DNA from: Acanthornis magna
Lineage: Eukaryota > Chordata > Aves > Passeriformes > Acanthizidae
DNA: 64,000 nt
Assembly: GCA_036785705.1 (NCBI GenBank)
Contig: JAWUZG010000028.1
Span: 682,001-746,000, forward strand
Reading direction: 5' to 3'
Shown: positions 12,701 to 24,625 of the stretch, one piece after another
Numbering within the stretch: position 1 is the first letter of the stretch
Layout: each line of letters opens with the position of its first letter
The notes under the pieces: generated by a model
What the model saw: the letters and a program-made list of their open reading frames with translations, nothing else
What the model was told of the DNA's origin: nothing
Databases searched by the model: none
Position numbers and translations under genes: made by a program

Positions 12701-15700
12701 GTGTGTTCATGAAGGAAATCATAATTAAATTCATGCCTTAGCTCTGACACCTTTGCTTATGGGTTTGTATGCAGGCAAAGCCACCAAACAGCTGCATCTG
12801 CTCTTTCCAGATATCAAATTCACTAGATGTGTGTTTTTTATGCTTCCCAAAAATAACGGATAGCTTCAAACCCAAGACAACTTTCTCAGTGTCTTCTCTG
12901 CGAAAGAGAATACTCTGGAATAAGCTGTTTAATGTGCATGTAGATTATGGACAGCAGGTTCCTTTTTAGCTCAGTACTTGGAAGCACTAAGTGGTGATGA
13001 CCCCACAGGGGACACAGGCTGCAGTAGCTGCTGACAATTGCTGGTTCTGCAAGAAATGAGTCAGGAGGACCTGTGTTCATGCAGGACCTATTGACACCAT
13101 TAGATATTTTGCTTGGAAGCAGCTGTCTGGGAATCCACCAATTGTGCAGTATTTTTATAGCAATATCCCAGCCAAGCTGTGAAGTTAGTTATGTAGTTTC
13201 CCTGAATAAAACTGATACAATGGGCTGATTTCCCCTAGTTGCTGGATGTTGTTACTCCCCTAGTCAGACCTTTTTTTTTTTTCTCATTTTTTCTCCTTTT
13301 AAAAATATTTAATAGCTTTCTGCTTTCATTCAGGCAGAAAGTTAACTGAGGAATTGTTGATGTTGGAGAGAGCTACTTGAGGGATCTGAGTATCTCAGCA
13401 ACACTTAAGGGTAAATCTTCCCAACAGTTATTTTCCATGGTTTAATTTTGAGAAAAACTTCGTTCACCCTTTAAGAAGTGGGGAGAAGAAGCAGAAAAAT
13501 GCAGTTCCTTGGCTTGGTTCTCTGGGGTTCAGGAATTATACCCAGCAGTGTATGAGAGAGTCAGCTTTGGCTCTGAGGATTGTAATAAACTATTTCCAGA
13601 TGCCTGCAAGAAACAGAACGATCAGCCAATGTCACCACTGCATGCCAGACTCTTTAGGATTTGGGAGGAATTGCTCCAAATCTCAGTTTATTCTCAAAAA
13701 CTAATTGGTCCAGTGATAAGTGCTGGTTTGACAGCTGGGAAGAAATGTAATGATCACAAATGGTGGCAGTTGTTACCAGTGTCATCCAGTGCTGGTCATT
13801 ATGGCCAATAAAAACTAGGACAGAAATCATATAAAACTCATGTACTCTATGGTTTAAAAGCCTCCTATTGAGTGAGAAATGATGAAAATGAGATCTGTCC
13901 TAGATCTGGGGCGTGAGGAAATGTTGCTTAGAATGTTTTGTGTAATTTGTTTTAGATGTGTGTAGGGAACAGGAGAAACATGGTGCACTCGGGGCGATTG
14001 TTGATGTGCCTTGGGACAGCTATTTCCAGAAATGGTGTTTAGTGAAAAATATTATTTGGTATTTGTGCTAATTGTTGCTATCATGTGACTGAGCAGTTTG
14101 TTCCTTTTATTACTGGAAGTGTATTTTGGTTTCTAAAAATTTTTAGAGTCAATAGAAATGCCAAGACAGCTATGGATGTCTTCATAATAAAATTCAGCTG
14201 GCTAGTTAATCAGCCTGGCCCTGAGTTCAGAACAGTAAATTCTTTTTTCCTCTACATCCAACTCCAGATTGGAAATAAGTATTTTTAATGTGGGTGTCAG
14301 ATCTCAGGCCCTGCCATCTCTCAGCTCGTGGTGTGCAGGCAGTGTTTTCTCCCTGATCCCCCACCCCATCAGGGGAAGAAAAATAATCAGGCTGAAAAGA
14401 AGTCTTCTGCTGGCCAGCAGTTAGTTCAGGGTGTGTGTGTAATTTAAAGCCAGAATTAGAAGTGGTTTGTTTCCCTGAGTACCTCTGTGGGGATACATCA
14501 AGATCTTAATGATTTTTTGATTCTTGAAATAGGACAACCTAAACTTTGTACTGCAGAAAATACCTTGAGTGTCTTTTGTTCAAATTAGGAGAAATTCTTA
14601 ACTTGCTGAGAGCCTCCTTGTTTGTTTTGATGGCAGATGCTTACAGTTTTGCATCACAGGACAGGCTTCTGACCTGAGTTCAGTCCTCTGATACACCATT
14701 CCCCTAAATCAGACTAGGTAGGGCATTTGAGCAAAAATAGCATTTATGTGTATGTAAAATGTTCTCTTCTTCCCTGATCCATCAGTAAAATACCATAGCT
14801 GATAACTCTGGCTTTTCAGTTACATAAATGCTCTTGAAAATCAATTTGCAAACAACAAAAGTCTCTGAAGTTGTTTGTATTTCAGTAATTTCCTTTCTGA
14901 GGGAGGTGGCCTGTTCCATGAATAGAGGCTATAGGAAGAGACTTGTGTTTAAGCTAAATTGTAGTAAAATGCAGTTTATACAGTACAATCCATATTCCTG
15001 AACAGAATTTGTGGGACCTCAGACTTCCATTTAGAGTGAAGAGGGAAAAGAACCTTGACCGAGTACAGCCAGCATGTGCTGAGCAGGATGTGTGTGTACT
15101 GCACTTGTACCAGAGAGAGAAATCTTGATGTAATTAGAAAGCAAATTGGAACTGTTTAATGCAGTTTTTTTCTCCAAATTATCTGAAAAACAGACTGGTA
15201 TTTTAAAAGGGAAGATTTTTTTATTACTGGAAGTGTTGGCTGAGTTATTTTGAGCACGCTAGGGATGTAGGGCTTTGAGCACACTTTGAGATGTAGGGCT
15301 GTTGTTGACTCTGACTATCAAGCTGTTTTCCTTTCATAGCTGTATCACCTCCAAACCAACAAATGCCTGGTGGCCCAGGGCCACCCAAGCCAGAAAGGAG
15401 GCCTGGTGGTGGTTCGGGAATGTGACTACAACGATCAGAACCAGGTATGAGATTCCCAATTGTACTGACTAGTGATCATGTCTTAGAAATGACCAATGTT
15501 TTCCTGCTGGGGTGACATCTCATCAGCAAACAGGCTGATTACAGAGGCTCATTCAAAGCACGAGGCTGGCCAAGGACACTGTGGAGCTCCTACTAATGCT
15601 GAGTGTTGGATATTATAATCTCCTGTCTTTATGGCGTGAATCTCTGTATTTGGCTGAAGGCTGCCCTAAAGTGGCTCCTGATGGGTTCATAATCCACTGA

Positions 15701-18700
15701 TTGGCACTTCAGCATTTGTAGCAGCTTCCAGTTGGTTCCTTATACTGGAATTTAAAGCAGCCTTTCCCTGCCCTGCTGGTGTTTGTGTACTGTACAGCCA
15801 GTCCTCTGCTGCTGGAGTGGCTGTAGTTTGGGGGGAATGGATGATTTGTTGTTAAATAGAAGGAATTCAGATGATTATTTGGCTACAGGTGAATTGCTGA
15901 TCTGGAAATGAATTAGGGATGGATGTGAACACACAATGTGAATTTTTGTATAGCTACATGTAGCCTTTGCTGTTTCACTTCTTTCAGGTGACAGAAATTC
16001 AAGACTTGGATAAAAAGTCTCAAGGGTAGAGAGATCTGCAGCTAATGCCGTAAAGACTTACCTAGCTAAGAAGTACACTGAGAACTTTATGATTTAGGAG
16101 CCCATGGAACCCAATTCTAAAAGCTAGGTTGTATCTAAAGAGAAAAGTAATCAAAGACACAAAATAAATGGAGCGTGGGATGAAATGCAGCATAGCTTTA
16201 GTAAAGGTGGGTTGTGCTGGATGAATTTGACACTTCATGACATGGGTAGTAGTTTTCAGGGTGTGGAAACTGCAGCAGTGGAAGCAGAGTGATTTGTGAT
16301 AGTCCCAACAAAATGCTGCGTGCTTTGTCACCTGAGGGGACTTTCTGGCTCTAGACACATGACCTCCAGTTCAGTTGTCAGGAACAAGGAATACATCCCT
16401 GCACTTCACCTCTGGAGCACTGAGAAATCATCACTATAACCAAATTGTGAGCCTCTGTGCTAAAAGTGGATTAATTAAAGCTGGAATGGGAATGAAGGTT
16501 TTCCTATGTGATCTATTCCATCAGCTGTAAGACAGTCAGCAAGCCTTGTAAATAAGACGACTGTAAATGTAATAGTAACTGCTGGGCACCAGTGGTTTTA
16601 CATTTGCAGTGCCAAAGCTGCAGTGCTGCTTCCTGAGCCACTGAGCTTCCTGAGTCTGTGGATGAGAAAGTAAAAATGACTGCCTGGGCATGATGTCCAC
16701 ACAGTTATGCTTCCCTTCTCCTTGCTGCAATATTTCTCATAATGAAGTGTCATGTGCCTGAAGGAGAAAGTCTGTTGATTTTCCATATCAGAACGTTTTT
16801 CTGATTTTTTTAATCCAGGAGAACAAACTTCACTTAGTCCTTTGGTACTGAGAAAGACAAATTTGTGCTCTGATTGTTGATCTTTGGCTTCTTTTCTCAT
16901 GAATCTGGTTTACTAGTGGTAAATTTAGCAATTAGTTCTCATGAAAAAACTGGCTGTGCTATCTTCTTTCACAATTATTTTGTTCCCCAACCAAGTATGT
17001 CAACCAACACTATGTTTTTCTGCTATTAGTCTTATTTTGTTCTCTTAATAAATCCCAAGAGTGCCTTCAGCCAACTTTCTGTCGTAACTTCTTGAACAAT
17101 CTTGCTATAGATATGTGAGAACAATGTGGAGAAAGATGACTCTTGTTTAACAGCTTCTGCTTATAAAAATAGCAAGAAACATCCTGACTATTGGAAGCTT
17201 TTAACTCTTGGCATAACTCAATTCATTGGCATTTTCAGCTGGTTTTGCTCTAGAATTATCTGTTTTATGCCTTTGTCCTCAGAAAAAAGCCTGTGTTTGG
17301 TCTGGTGAATGCATGTGAGAGCTGACCAATCTCCAAAGTCACAGGACTGGCCTTACAAGCAAATCTGTTTTGCCTTCAGTTTACGCTTGCTCTGTTTTCT
17401 CAAGCCTTTCATGGCTGCTAAGGAATTTAAAATTCTCACTTAACTCTTGGATTTAAAAGAAATAACAGATATTATGTAGCTTTCGATTGTATCAGCATTA
17501 TGGGTGATCCTGTTCATTTTAGTTGGCTTAGATGGTCATCATTAAGTAAAGTTGAAAACTAGTCAAGCACATCACACTGCCCTGTTTTCTCAGGCTTGAT
17601 GTGACAGTGACATTCAGTTAATATTTTTGCTATAGAAAGAAAAAGAATAAGGGAAGTCGTTCTCATATCTAGAAAATATATTAAAAATTATGTGTTTACG
17701 TTATAATGAAAACTAGGATGCTTCACTAATTATAACAGAAATACTCAGTACTGGGGACTGAACAGAAATAAAGGAGTAAGTGATGAAAATCTTGTTGTTG
17801 GAAATAGCACAAGTGGAAGCGGTGATGGGATCTTCTAGAACAGAGGTTTGAAGTGACAGAAGAGGCATCTGTGCTCTGGACCTTGAAAAAATAATGTACT
17901 CGAGCACAGGACTTCAGAAAAGCTCAGTTAACACTCCTGTAGCACTTAATAAATGTAAGAATATGTCCTTTACAAAAGGTTCAAGACTCAGAGACTGCAA
18001 GGGTTTGCTCCCATGTGCAATTCTTCTGTAAGATCTTTCCCCCTAAATCTCTAGATCATGCTTAACAGTTTGCTTTTCTGACAGAGCACATCTCTGGAGT
18101 GTGAAGATGTGCAAATTCAGTCTTGCTGCTTTTCCATAAACTACTGAAGGCACAGTTCTTTGGTGCCTCTAACAATTGTCGTGAAGCATCAGTGGCACAC
18201 TGAACTGTGGAGCAGGAGACACATAACTGCTTTGGGATGACCTTCAGGAGGACGTTGGGTTTTCAGGGTAGCAATAGCTTCAAACAGTGATTACAGACCA
18301 GGCTTGGCTGTTTCTGGTGATTGTCACAGGCTCTTTGGCGCTCTGATATCATTGCCTTCCATAAGAACAGGAGCTGAAGTGTCTGCAGACGGATGTGATA
18401 GTGCAAGTTGCTGGGCACATCTCCTCCTCAGGGCTGAGACAGCTTTTTTCTGCTCTGAAGCTGACTTTTGGTCTTTTACAAATTACAAACTGTCTGACAG
18501 AATAATACAGCAGTGCCAAGCTAAGCAACAGATTGTGACTGATGGAAGTACTGGAATACTACACGGGTCACGGCAGGGATTTTCTTTCAAACAAAAGGCT
18601 GTTTCTGCAGCAGTTACTATCTTGTATTTACTGAGAATTTTCAGTGTATTTCTCTAGCACTAACGCAATTTGCAGACCAAATAAAAATGTGTATCCACAA

Positions 18701-21700
18701 AGCTTTGCCAGTTGGCCAGCCATGCCTTTTGCTGCACTCCACTGATCTCTGAAAGCCAAAGGGTAGGTGGATGCTTCCTGGCTTATTTCACATCATTTTG
18801 AAATTCAGGAGAAGGCTGTGTGATTTGTCTGAGTTATATGGATGAAGTAAAGTCCTGAAGGTCCTAGAAATCCTGGGAAGCCTCAGTCTTAAATCTGTAA
18901 ATAGCTTAAACTACATTTTGAGGGCTCTGATTTAAACATCCAGTTCTTCCTAAGCTGCATCTGTGTAAAAGAAGTTTAGACTAAGAGAGCTCATACTTTG
19001 GACCTCTTCCCCTTTATTTTGTCCACAAGACCTATTCTAGCACAGGCTGTGCACCTGCCCGAAGGGGTCCATACACCTTTCCTTTTATCCTGTTCTTTGC
19101 CATCCTGTTTTATGTGTTGAGAGGTGGAGGGAAAGCTGCTAGAAAGAGGCCAGTCCTACAGCATTCACCAATTTAACCAATTTATTTAACCACAAACATG
19201 ATCAATTTCATTTTGGAGAGAGGTTTTTTTCCATAACATCTTCCATTTAGGTTTTATTTGAAAACAGAAATGAATCATTATACTCTAATTGCATCCCATT
19301 GATTTTCCTTGACACCAGTGAAAATGGCCAGTGACTTTCCTTAGACCTTTGGAGCAGATCATTGCCATGTGTCTCTGGGGGACAGCAATTAAAGGTGCTG
19401 CTTTCCTGTGTGTGGGAACTGGACACAATCCCAGTTCCAGAAAGCAAAGTCTTCACAGTGATGCTCTCCTAAATCTGCTAGTTAGAAAGCGCACACAGGT
19501 TGAAAATACCCTGCACCTTGTCTGTTACCAAGTTGTTAAAATAAATTAAATTTTTTAAACGTCAGGGTGTTTGGTGGCTTTTTTGGGGTTTTTTTGTTTG
19601 TTTGTGGTTGGTTGGTTGGTTGGTTGGTTTTTTGTTTTTGTTTGGGGTTTTTCGTTTGTTTAAAATTTTTTTAGAAAATACATAGGAGAATAAAATAACA
19701 GATCTCTCAGAAATGAGACATAAATCCTGGGAAGGCACCTTTCTGCGTACAGATTTTGGATACTGTGCTGCCTGTCAGGAGTTTCTTTCCTATATGAGGC
19801 TGTTGATCCTGACAGCCTTTAACAACAGGAGCTGAACATCATCCTTCTAGTCTTCAGCAGAAAATTAGTTAATAATTTTTGGAGTATGCTAAGGCTTGCA
19901 ATTGTGCAACAAAGAAACCTCATGGCATGGCTTTGCTTTCCTGGTGCTTGAATCTGTTAATAATCTGCAAGTTCATAGTGATACTCTAATCTGAATTTGG
20001 AACCAAATTTGAGCCTATTTTTCCTCTTTCCTTTGTTTTCTACACTAAACACATAATTAGTTTGAAATTAATTTTGTCTGTCTTTTGTAAGCATTTCTGG
20101 AGAGGTATTACTCTGGATTTAACCACTGTTTTGTGTTCTTTGCCATTACTCAGCTTTTGATTAAAGGTCTGTTCCCTGTGTCACTGCAGTCTTCTCTCTC
20201 CATTATTCCTGCTTCATCTCTTGTTTGGATTTGGCTCCACCATTATTCTTTTAATAGTAATTCTCTCTGGCAAGTCCTGCAATTTCTCCATTCTCTCCTC
20301 CCTCTTTAATCTTGCCATGCTTTCTTTCTCGTGACAGGTTTTAAACCAAAAGGAGTATGTTAGAAGGCACAGAGTGCCTGAGGTTAGGGCAAATTTTAAT
20401 GTAATCCCTGCACTTCCTCCAAGGAGGCCTTCCTTGTGTTACGATGATCACTTTGATAATAAGCTGTGTGCTTTCCAGTCATGCTGTCCAACTGAGGCTG
20501 TGTCCCAAATCCCCATGCCCTCCAGAAGGCTGGGTTTAGTTTCATAGGCCAAAAAAAGAGACAAACCAAAATTTATGTGCCTGACTTTTCTGCCTGGAAT
20601 TTGATATTCCATACTCTGACTGTGAAACTCATGCAGACTTAATGGAAAAAAAAAAAATTACTCACCCAGCAGGCATGGCAAGTGCAGCACTGAGCTGTGA
20701 GAAATAAGAACAGGGCTGGAACCACAGCAGAAGAACTTTGTGTGCCTGTAGGTACTTCAGGGACAGGTATGAGGCGCTCAGCTCTTCTTGTTCCCAGGGT
20801 CAGAAGTCAGGGAATTGCCTTGCTCAGCATCCACAGAGGTTGGGAAGTGCTGTCCAGGAGCCCTGTGAATGCCAGGGCTCCACTGTGCATTTGGAGTAGC
20901 TGCCATTGGCTGCTGAGCCAGATGGTCCCAGAGGGTCCCTGCACTGCAGAGCTGCAGTTTCCATACACTTCTCTTTTCTCTACCCTTCTGTAACCCAGGA
21001 TATTTCAAGGTGCACACCCCCAGGTTGCTTCATTTCTTTGCTTTCTGCCTTGGGATTCAGAATCTCCTCCACCTCATTAAAAGACTGTGCCATGAGAGCT
21101 CCAAGTCCTTGCAGGCCTGAAGGAGCTGAACAGGAGAGGGAGAACCAGCAGTTGCTGCAGTTGGACTGTTCCTGCTTCCCTGAACATTCAGATGTGCCTT
21201 GCTCAGAGCCCACTGAGAGCCAGCAGGGTGTGTGCATGGATGGCAGAAACTGAAGGTGCCTGACACTTTTCTGTGCCAACAATAAAAATACCTGCTCTGC
21301 TCAAGCAGCATGTGGGAGAGGACAGACTGACAGCTTGAGTGTGTCCTTGCTGCTTGTTAGAGCTGACAGTGGTTTTCAGTGTGGTCACAGAGAAACTCTT
21401 CTGCCATGTAAATTCAGGAAGCCAAATGCAGTTGAAGCTGCAAATGTGAAGCAGTGCATTCCTGCTTCATGCAGGTGGGCCCCAGGGAAGGGGCTGCATT
21501 CAGTTCTCACTGCTCACTGCAAGGCACATCTCTGACATCAGATGCTGAAGCACCTCCTCTGTAACTAAACAAAAGATCCAAGGAAACTATCGTGAAACAT
21601 TGGGATAAATGTCTGTCTTCTCTTTCAGGTCTGGATTTACAATGAGGATCATGAGCTGATTTTAAATAACTTGCTTTGCTTGGATGTTTCGGAAACTCGC

Positions 21701-23965
21701 TCGTCGGATCCCCCTCGTCTCATGAAATGCCATGGCTCTGGTGGCTCACAGCAGTGGACATTTGGGGTAAGTGGAGAGGCTGGCATATGGCACATGACTT
21801 GTATTCAATGTGTCAGTGACAGTAGCACTAACAGGACATCAGGGTTGAGTTTAATTGTGACTAAACCTCAGATGTTCCAAGGCAATTGCACTGTACCAGG
21901 TCCAGCCCCTGTACAGAAGTTGCACAGGCTTGATGGCTGCATTTCAGCTTGAATAAGACTTTTCCTGAGCTCTGGGATGTGCAGGCCCTTTGCAACATAA
22001 AAAGGTTTCTGCAGCTCCACTGAGCCTTTCTTCTGCTGGTCCCAGCCACCCACAGTACTGTGCCTCATCTGGGATATGCCAGAGAGAACAAAATGCACCC
22101 CACAGCTTTGTTGTGTTGTGTTTGCAGTACTGAGACAGGAGGAGTCCATGTGGTGATTCCTACTTAGTGCTTGAAGAAGCACAGGGCAGAGCAGTTACTT
22201 CTGCCCTGTAACTGATTTCGTTAGTTTAATTGTTAGAGCCTGGAGTGGCCAATTCCACAAAACTGAGTCAGTGCTGCTCACACATGACTTTACCTCCTGG
22301 GTGTTCAGAGGCTGCCCCTCGCCATGCCCTCAGCCTAGCAGAGTCTGTAGCACAAACATGGCTGAACAAAGGGGAGGGAGGGCCCTGCCAGCACTTCAGC
22401 TGTGCTTCCAGCACAGCTCTGCACAGTCTGTCTCAGGTTTGTACCATGCTCCTCACTGGCAGCTCAAGTTCCCAAGGGGAGTCAGATGAAGTGGAGCTGC
22501 AGCTCAGGATGGTTTGGAGATACAGAGGCAGATATTGGGTGAGGCAGGGCTGTCTGTGTCTGACACTTGCACCAGCAGTGTCACAGCTGCCAGGGGCAGT
22601 AGGAATCAGGAGCTGAATAGTTCTGCTGATGAGAGGCTATTGAGGGTTGTGCAGCTTGTGTTAGCAGACAGGGATTTGACATGACTGAGAGAATGGCCAC
22701 TGACATTGGGTGCACGTGGCTGTTGCTGATGCCTGCAGTGGTGCTGGGGAATCAGGGCTTTGAGCTGGCCATTGCCACTGTGGGTGTGGGAGGTGGATCT
22801 GTAACAGTGTCACGCTGGTGCTCATCAATCATCCACAGGAAAAGAAAGTGGATCAAGTATTAGGACTGATTAGGGAAGAAATAGGAACCGAAGCAGGAAA
22901 ATGTCAACACACCATTGCAGTTTGCTTGTACTGCATGTGCTTGGTCACCTCCTCTCAGAAAAGCTAAATTAGGGCTGAAGAATGCTCAGAGGTGCATGGA
23001 AAGGCAAATGGAAGGGGTGGGGCACCTTTCCCATGAGGAATATGAGAGCAGACTGGGACCGTTTAGATACGAAGTCTTTTGGAATTAGGGGAAATACATT
23101 AGGGCTGTGAGTCATTGGTTCACAGAAACCTCCGTTCAGCCTGGCGAAGGCTCCAGGGAGACCTTAAAGCATCCTTCCAGTGCCTAAGAGGGATACAGGA
23201 GAGCAGGAGAGGGACTTTTTACAAGAGCGTTGAGTGCTAAGACAAGGGGGAATGGCTTTAATCTGACAGAGGGCAAGTTTAGGTATTAGGAAGAAATTCT
23301 TTGCTGTGAGGGTGGTGTGATTCTGGAAGAGGTTGCCCAGAGAAGCTGTGAATGCCCCATCCCTAGAAATGTTCATGACAAAGTTCTATGGGGCTTTGAG
23401 CAGTCTTGTGTAGGGGAAGGTGTCCCTCCCCATGGCAGGACCTAAAAGATCTTTAAGGTCCCTTCCAACCCAACCCCTTCTAGGATTCTATGGCTTGTCT
23501 GTCCCACTACAGCCTCGCAGGCTCTCCTTTTGCTGAGTGCTGGGGAACAGGTTTGATCATCCCTCCACCTCATTAGAAGACTGGCATAAACAAAATCCAA
23601 ACTGGGTGCCTGCGAGGACGTGAGAGCCTTTGTTTCACAAAGTCTGGATGTGGTTATGGGGTGTGCTGTACTCTGCTGCTGCTGTGGGTCTGGAGTGTCA
23701 GGGAGGCTGCTGAAAGGCTCATCTGTCAGGAAGGAGCATCCCCTCCCCTTGGGCATCGCTTTCAGCTCCAGTTTGACAATGGAGAACAGAAGTTTCAGTA
23801 AATAAATCCCATCTGTGTCTTTGCCTGCTCTAGAAAAACAACCGCCTGTACCAGGTCTCCGTGGGGCAGTGCCTGAAGGTGGTGGATCCTCTGAGCCACA
23901 AGGGCTACGTGACCGTGGCCATCTGCGACGGGTCCCTTCCTCAGCAGTGGCATTTCGAGAGCTGA
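3658..23965 (+). CDS. GALNT11: GALNT11, polypeptide N-acetylgalactosaminyltransferase 11 (3' part, 8 exons)
   Basis: Joined coding exons are 3658-3783, 5095-5344, 7480-7597, 9243-9395, 11980-12198, 15340-15444, 21629-21766 and 23834-23965. They make 1,241 bases, 413 full residues and a TGA. Human GALNT11 is about 608 residues, so roughly the first 195 (cytoplasmic tail, membrane anchor, stem, start of the catalytic domain) lie to the left of the window. The enzyme is a Golgi type II membrane protein of family GT27 that transfers GalNAc from UDP-GalNAc to Ser/Thr, the first step of mucin-type O-glycosylation. Known GALNT11 substrates include Notch1 and LDL-receptor-family linkers (established knowledge). 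Visible here are the metal-binding DSH, the WGGEN Gal/GalNAc-T motif and a C-terminal ricin-type lectin domain with QxW motifs. All eight exons have AG/GT borders and compatible phases. The protein reads almost residue for residue like the human one as I remember it. No disruption is seen. Confidence 0.97.
3938..4268. repeat. Pair of imperfect direct repeats of about 60 bases in a GALNT11 intron
   Basis: Copies lie at about 3938-3998 and 4209-4268. Shared blocks are CCCAA-TCTT, CCCCTGC-CTATCTCA and AACAAT-ACTGCA. The sequence between and beyond them is not duplicated. This looks like an old local duplication. Confidence 0.6.
4971..5020. repeat. 25-base tandem duplication upstream of GALNT11 exon b
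   Basis: Units 4971-4995 and 4996-5020 match at 22 of 25 positions (pattern TAATCT-CATGTAAATTG type). The array ends about 75 bases before the exon acceptor, in the zone where branch points and splicing enhancers usually lie. Confidence 0.75.
5095..5344 (+). CDS. GALNT11: GALNT11 exon b (DxH metal-binding exon)
   Basis: The acceptor is CCTCTATAG and the donor is GTAAGG. The translation begins [14 protein letters not shown]. The DSH is the D-x-H motif that binds Mn2+ and UDP in family GT27. It continues through WLQPLL and [11 protein letters not shown], both typical of the family. The phase joins to exon c to give the expected PIKSPTMAGG. Confidence 0.96.
7480..7597 (+). CDS. GALNT11: GALNT11 exon c (WGGEN Gal/GalNAc-T motif)
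   Basis: The acceptor is CTTTTTAG and the donor is GTAATC. It encodes [16 protein letters not shown] and then [18 protein letters not shown]. The WGGEN block is the Gal/GalNAc-transferase motif shared with beta-1,4-galactosyltransferases and carries acceptor- and donor-binding residues. The exon is 118 bases long, the first of which completes the previous codon. Confidence 0.96.
9243..9395 (+). CDS. GALNT11: GALNT11 exon d (end of catalytic domain)
   Basis: It is 153 bases long, 51 whole codons, phase 0 at both ends. It encodes [20 protein letters not shown], then [14 protein letters not shown] and HVWMDEYK. The Cys-Ser-Arg-Val-Gly-His and W-x-DEY blocks are hallmarks of the UDP-GalNAc:polypeptide transferases and lie close to the active-site loop. 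Confidence 0.96.
9396..11979 (+). other. GALNT11 intron d/e
   Basis: This is AT-rich, with no gene or known repeat recognised. Several minus-strand open frames of 65-100 codons between 10.6 and 11.4 kb do not resemble any protein family I know and are interrupted relative to one another. Confidence 0.6.
11980..12198 (+). CDS. GALNT11: GALNT11 exon e (catalytic/lectin linker)
   Basis: It is 219 bases long, 73 codons, phase 0 at both ends, with acceptor TAAATACAG and donor GTAAGG. It encodes [20 protein letters not shown], then [16 protein letters not shown], the conserved CKSFKWYL block that closes the catalytic domain. A less conserved linker with basic residues ([13 protein letters not shown]) leads into the lectin domain. 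Confidence 0.95.
12199..15339 (+). other. GALNT11 intron e/f
   Basis: No coding sequence was recognised. A diverged tandem pair, each unit about 25 bases and carrying TGAGCAC and ATGTAGGGCT, sits at about 15250-15301 just before exon f. A T-run lies at about 13270. Confidence 0.6.
15340..15444 (+). CDS. GALNT11: GALNT11 exon f (ricin-type lectin, alpha repeat)
   Basis: It is 105 bases long, 35 codons, phase 0. It encodes [20 protein letters not shown] and ends [11 protein letters not shown]. The CLV and the following QxW, completed in the next exon as QVW, mark the first repeat of a ricin B-type beta-trefoil, which steers GalNAc-transferases to partly glycosylated substrates. Confidence 0.95.
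15445..21628 (+). other. GALNT11 intron f/g (6.2 kb)
   Basis: This is the longest intron in the visible part of GALNT11. It holds a GGTT/T-rich simple repeat near 19.6 kb and becomes GC-richer from about 20.7 kb. No exon, RNA gene or full mobile element was recognised. Confidence 0.65.
19583..19665 (+). repeat. Simple repeat, (GGTT)6 within a G/T-rich tract
   Basis: Six perfect GGTT units run at 19606-19629, flanked on both sides by T runs broken by short G runs (GGGG at about 19585 and 19644). Only G and T, with one C, occur over about 80 bases of the GALNT11 sense strand. Confidence 0.85.
21629..21766 (+). CDS. GALNT11: GALNT11 exon g (ricin-type lectin, beta repeat)
   Basis: It is 138 bases long, 46 codons, phase 0, after a 6.2 kb intron. 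It encodes [29 protein letters not shown] and [14 protein letters not shown]. The CLD and QQW motifs define the second beta-trefoil repeat. The sequence is close to the human exon as remembered. Confidence 0.96.
21767..23833 (+). other. GALNT11 intron g/h
   Basis: Apart from the CR1 copy this intron is moderately GC-rich and unannotated. An open frame at 22230-22616 has no recognisable product. Confidence 0.6.
22995..23493 (+). mobile_element. CR1 LINE, 5'-truncated 3' end, + orientation
   Basis: The order of landmarks is that of an avian CR1 tail: GGGCACCTTTCCCATGAGG, GGCTCCAGGGAGACCTTA, AGAGGGACTTTTTACAAG, AATGGCTTTAATCTGACAG, GAAGAAATTCTTTGCTGTGA, GGTTGCCCAGAGAAGCTGTG, GAATGCCCCATCCCT, CCATGGCAGG, AAGGTCCCTTCCAACCCA and the terminal GATTCTATGG. 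It sits in the last GALNT11 intron in the sense direction and ends about 340 bases before the last exon. The open frame is decayed and no intact reverse transcriptase is present. The left edge is approximate. Confidence 0.9.
23834..23965 (+). CDS. GALNT11: GALNT11 exon h (last coding exon, gamma repeat and stop)
   Basis: The acceptor is CCTGCTCTAG. It encodes [20 protein letters not shown] and ends [15 protein letters not shown] before TGA at 23963-23965. It carries the third lectin repeat with its QQW motif. The exon continues without a further intron into the 3'UTR. A GC-rich stretch spans the coding part and the first 150 bases after the stop. Confidence 0.95.
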   Translation, partial: KNNRLYQVSVGQCLKVVDPLSHKGYVTVAICDGSLPQQWHFES

Positions 23966-24625
23966 GAAGCGAGGAGGAGGTGGCTGAGGAGAGCTCAGCT
24001 GAGCCCTGGTTCCCCTTCAGCCACGATCTGAAGTCGTTCTGGAGGGTTTTGTGCGGAGCCCTTGGCTGCTACGCCTGGCACAACCACGGCAAGGACCTGC
24101 CCTGAGGAGCTGAAGGGGGCAGGTCCGGGTGGTCACTGGTCCCTGGTCACCCACCGAGAGCAGCAGCCCCACTGCAGAACAGCACACAGAAGTGAAATTT
24201 ATCATCGCTTCTTTGGATGGCCCTGGATTATTGGACTGGTTTTAAGTAAGAGAAATCATTAGAGCAATGTAATTTAAATGGTGAGATTTCAGCTTTGTGG
24301 ATCTTCTAAATGACAGTGACAGAAAGGAGCCCTCTTTGAGTATTTTATGTGCAGTATCTCAATAATTTACGTTTCTAGTATGGGTTTACTGGCCAAATTA
24401 TTTTACTTTTTCTGGATTTTTTTCCCCTTTTATCTTCTGAAAATTGTCATTTGTAATATTTAAATTTAGTTCTTTTAATTTACAATTTTAGGGCATTTCT
24501 TGTAGTTTAAATTCTTTGCTGTCATTCGTCACCTCATATTTAAAACAAAGTAACTATTGCAAAGTCTATTTTGATGACTCATGACAGTAGCTGCATTTAA
24601 AATAAAGTATCATTTTTTTATTAAT
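23966..24625 (+). other. GALNT11: GALNT11 3' untranslated region
   Basis: It runs from after the TGA to an inferred cleavage site about 15-20 bases past the AATAAA at 24601-24606. The first part is GC-rich and the rest is AT-rich with many T runs. The exact end is inferred from the hexamer. Confidence 0.75.
24601..24606 (+). terminator. Poly(A) signal of GALNT11 (AATAAA)
   Basis: This is a canonical AATAAA about 640 bases after the GALNT11 stop. It is followed within 30-50 bases by a T/G-rich stretch (TCTGTCTGG) suited to be the downstream element. Confidence 0.75.

Noticed and set aside
22230..22616. 128-codon open frame on + in the last GALNT11 intron
   Set aside because: Low-complexity Ser/Cys/Leu-rich translation without domain features, in a GC-richer intron patch; no support.
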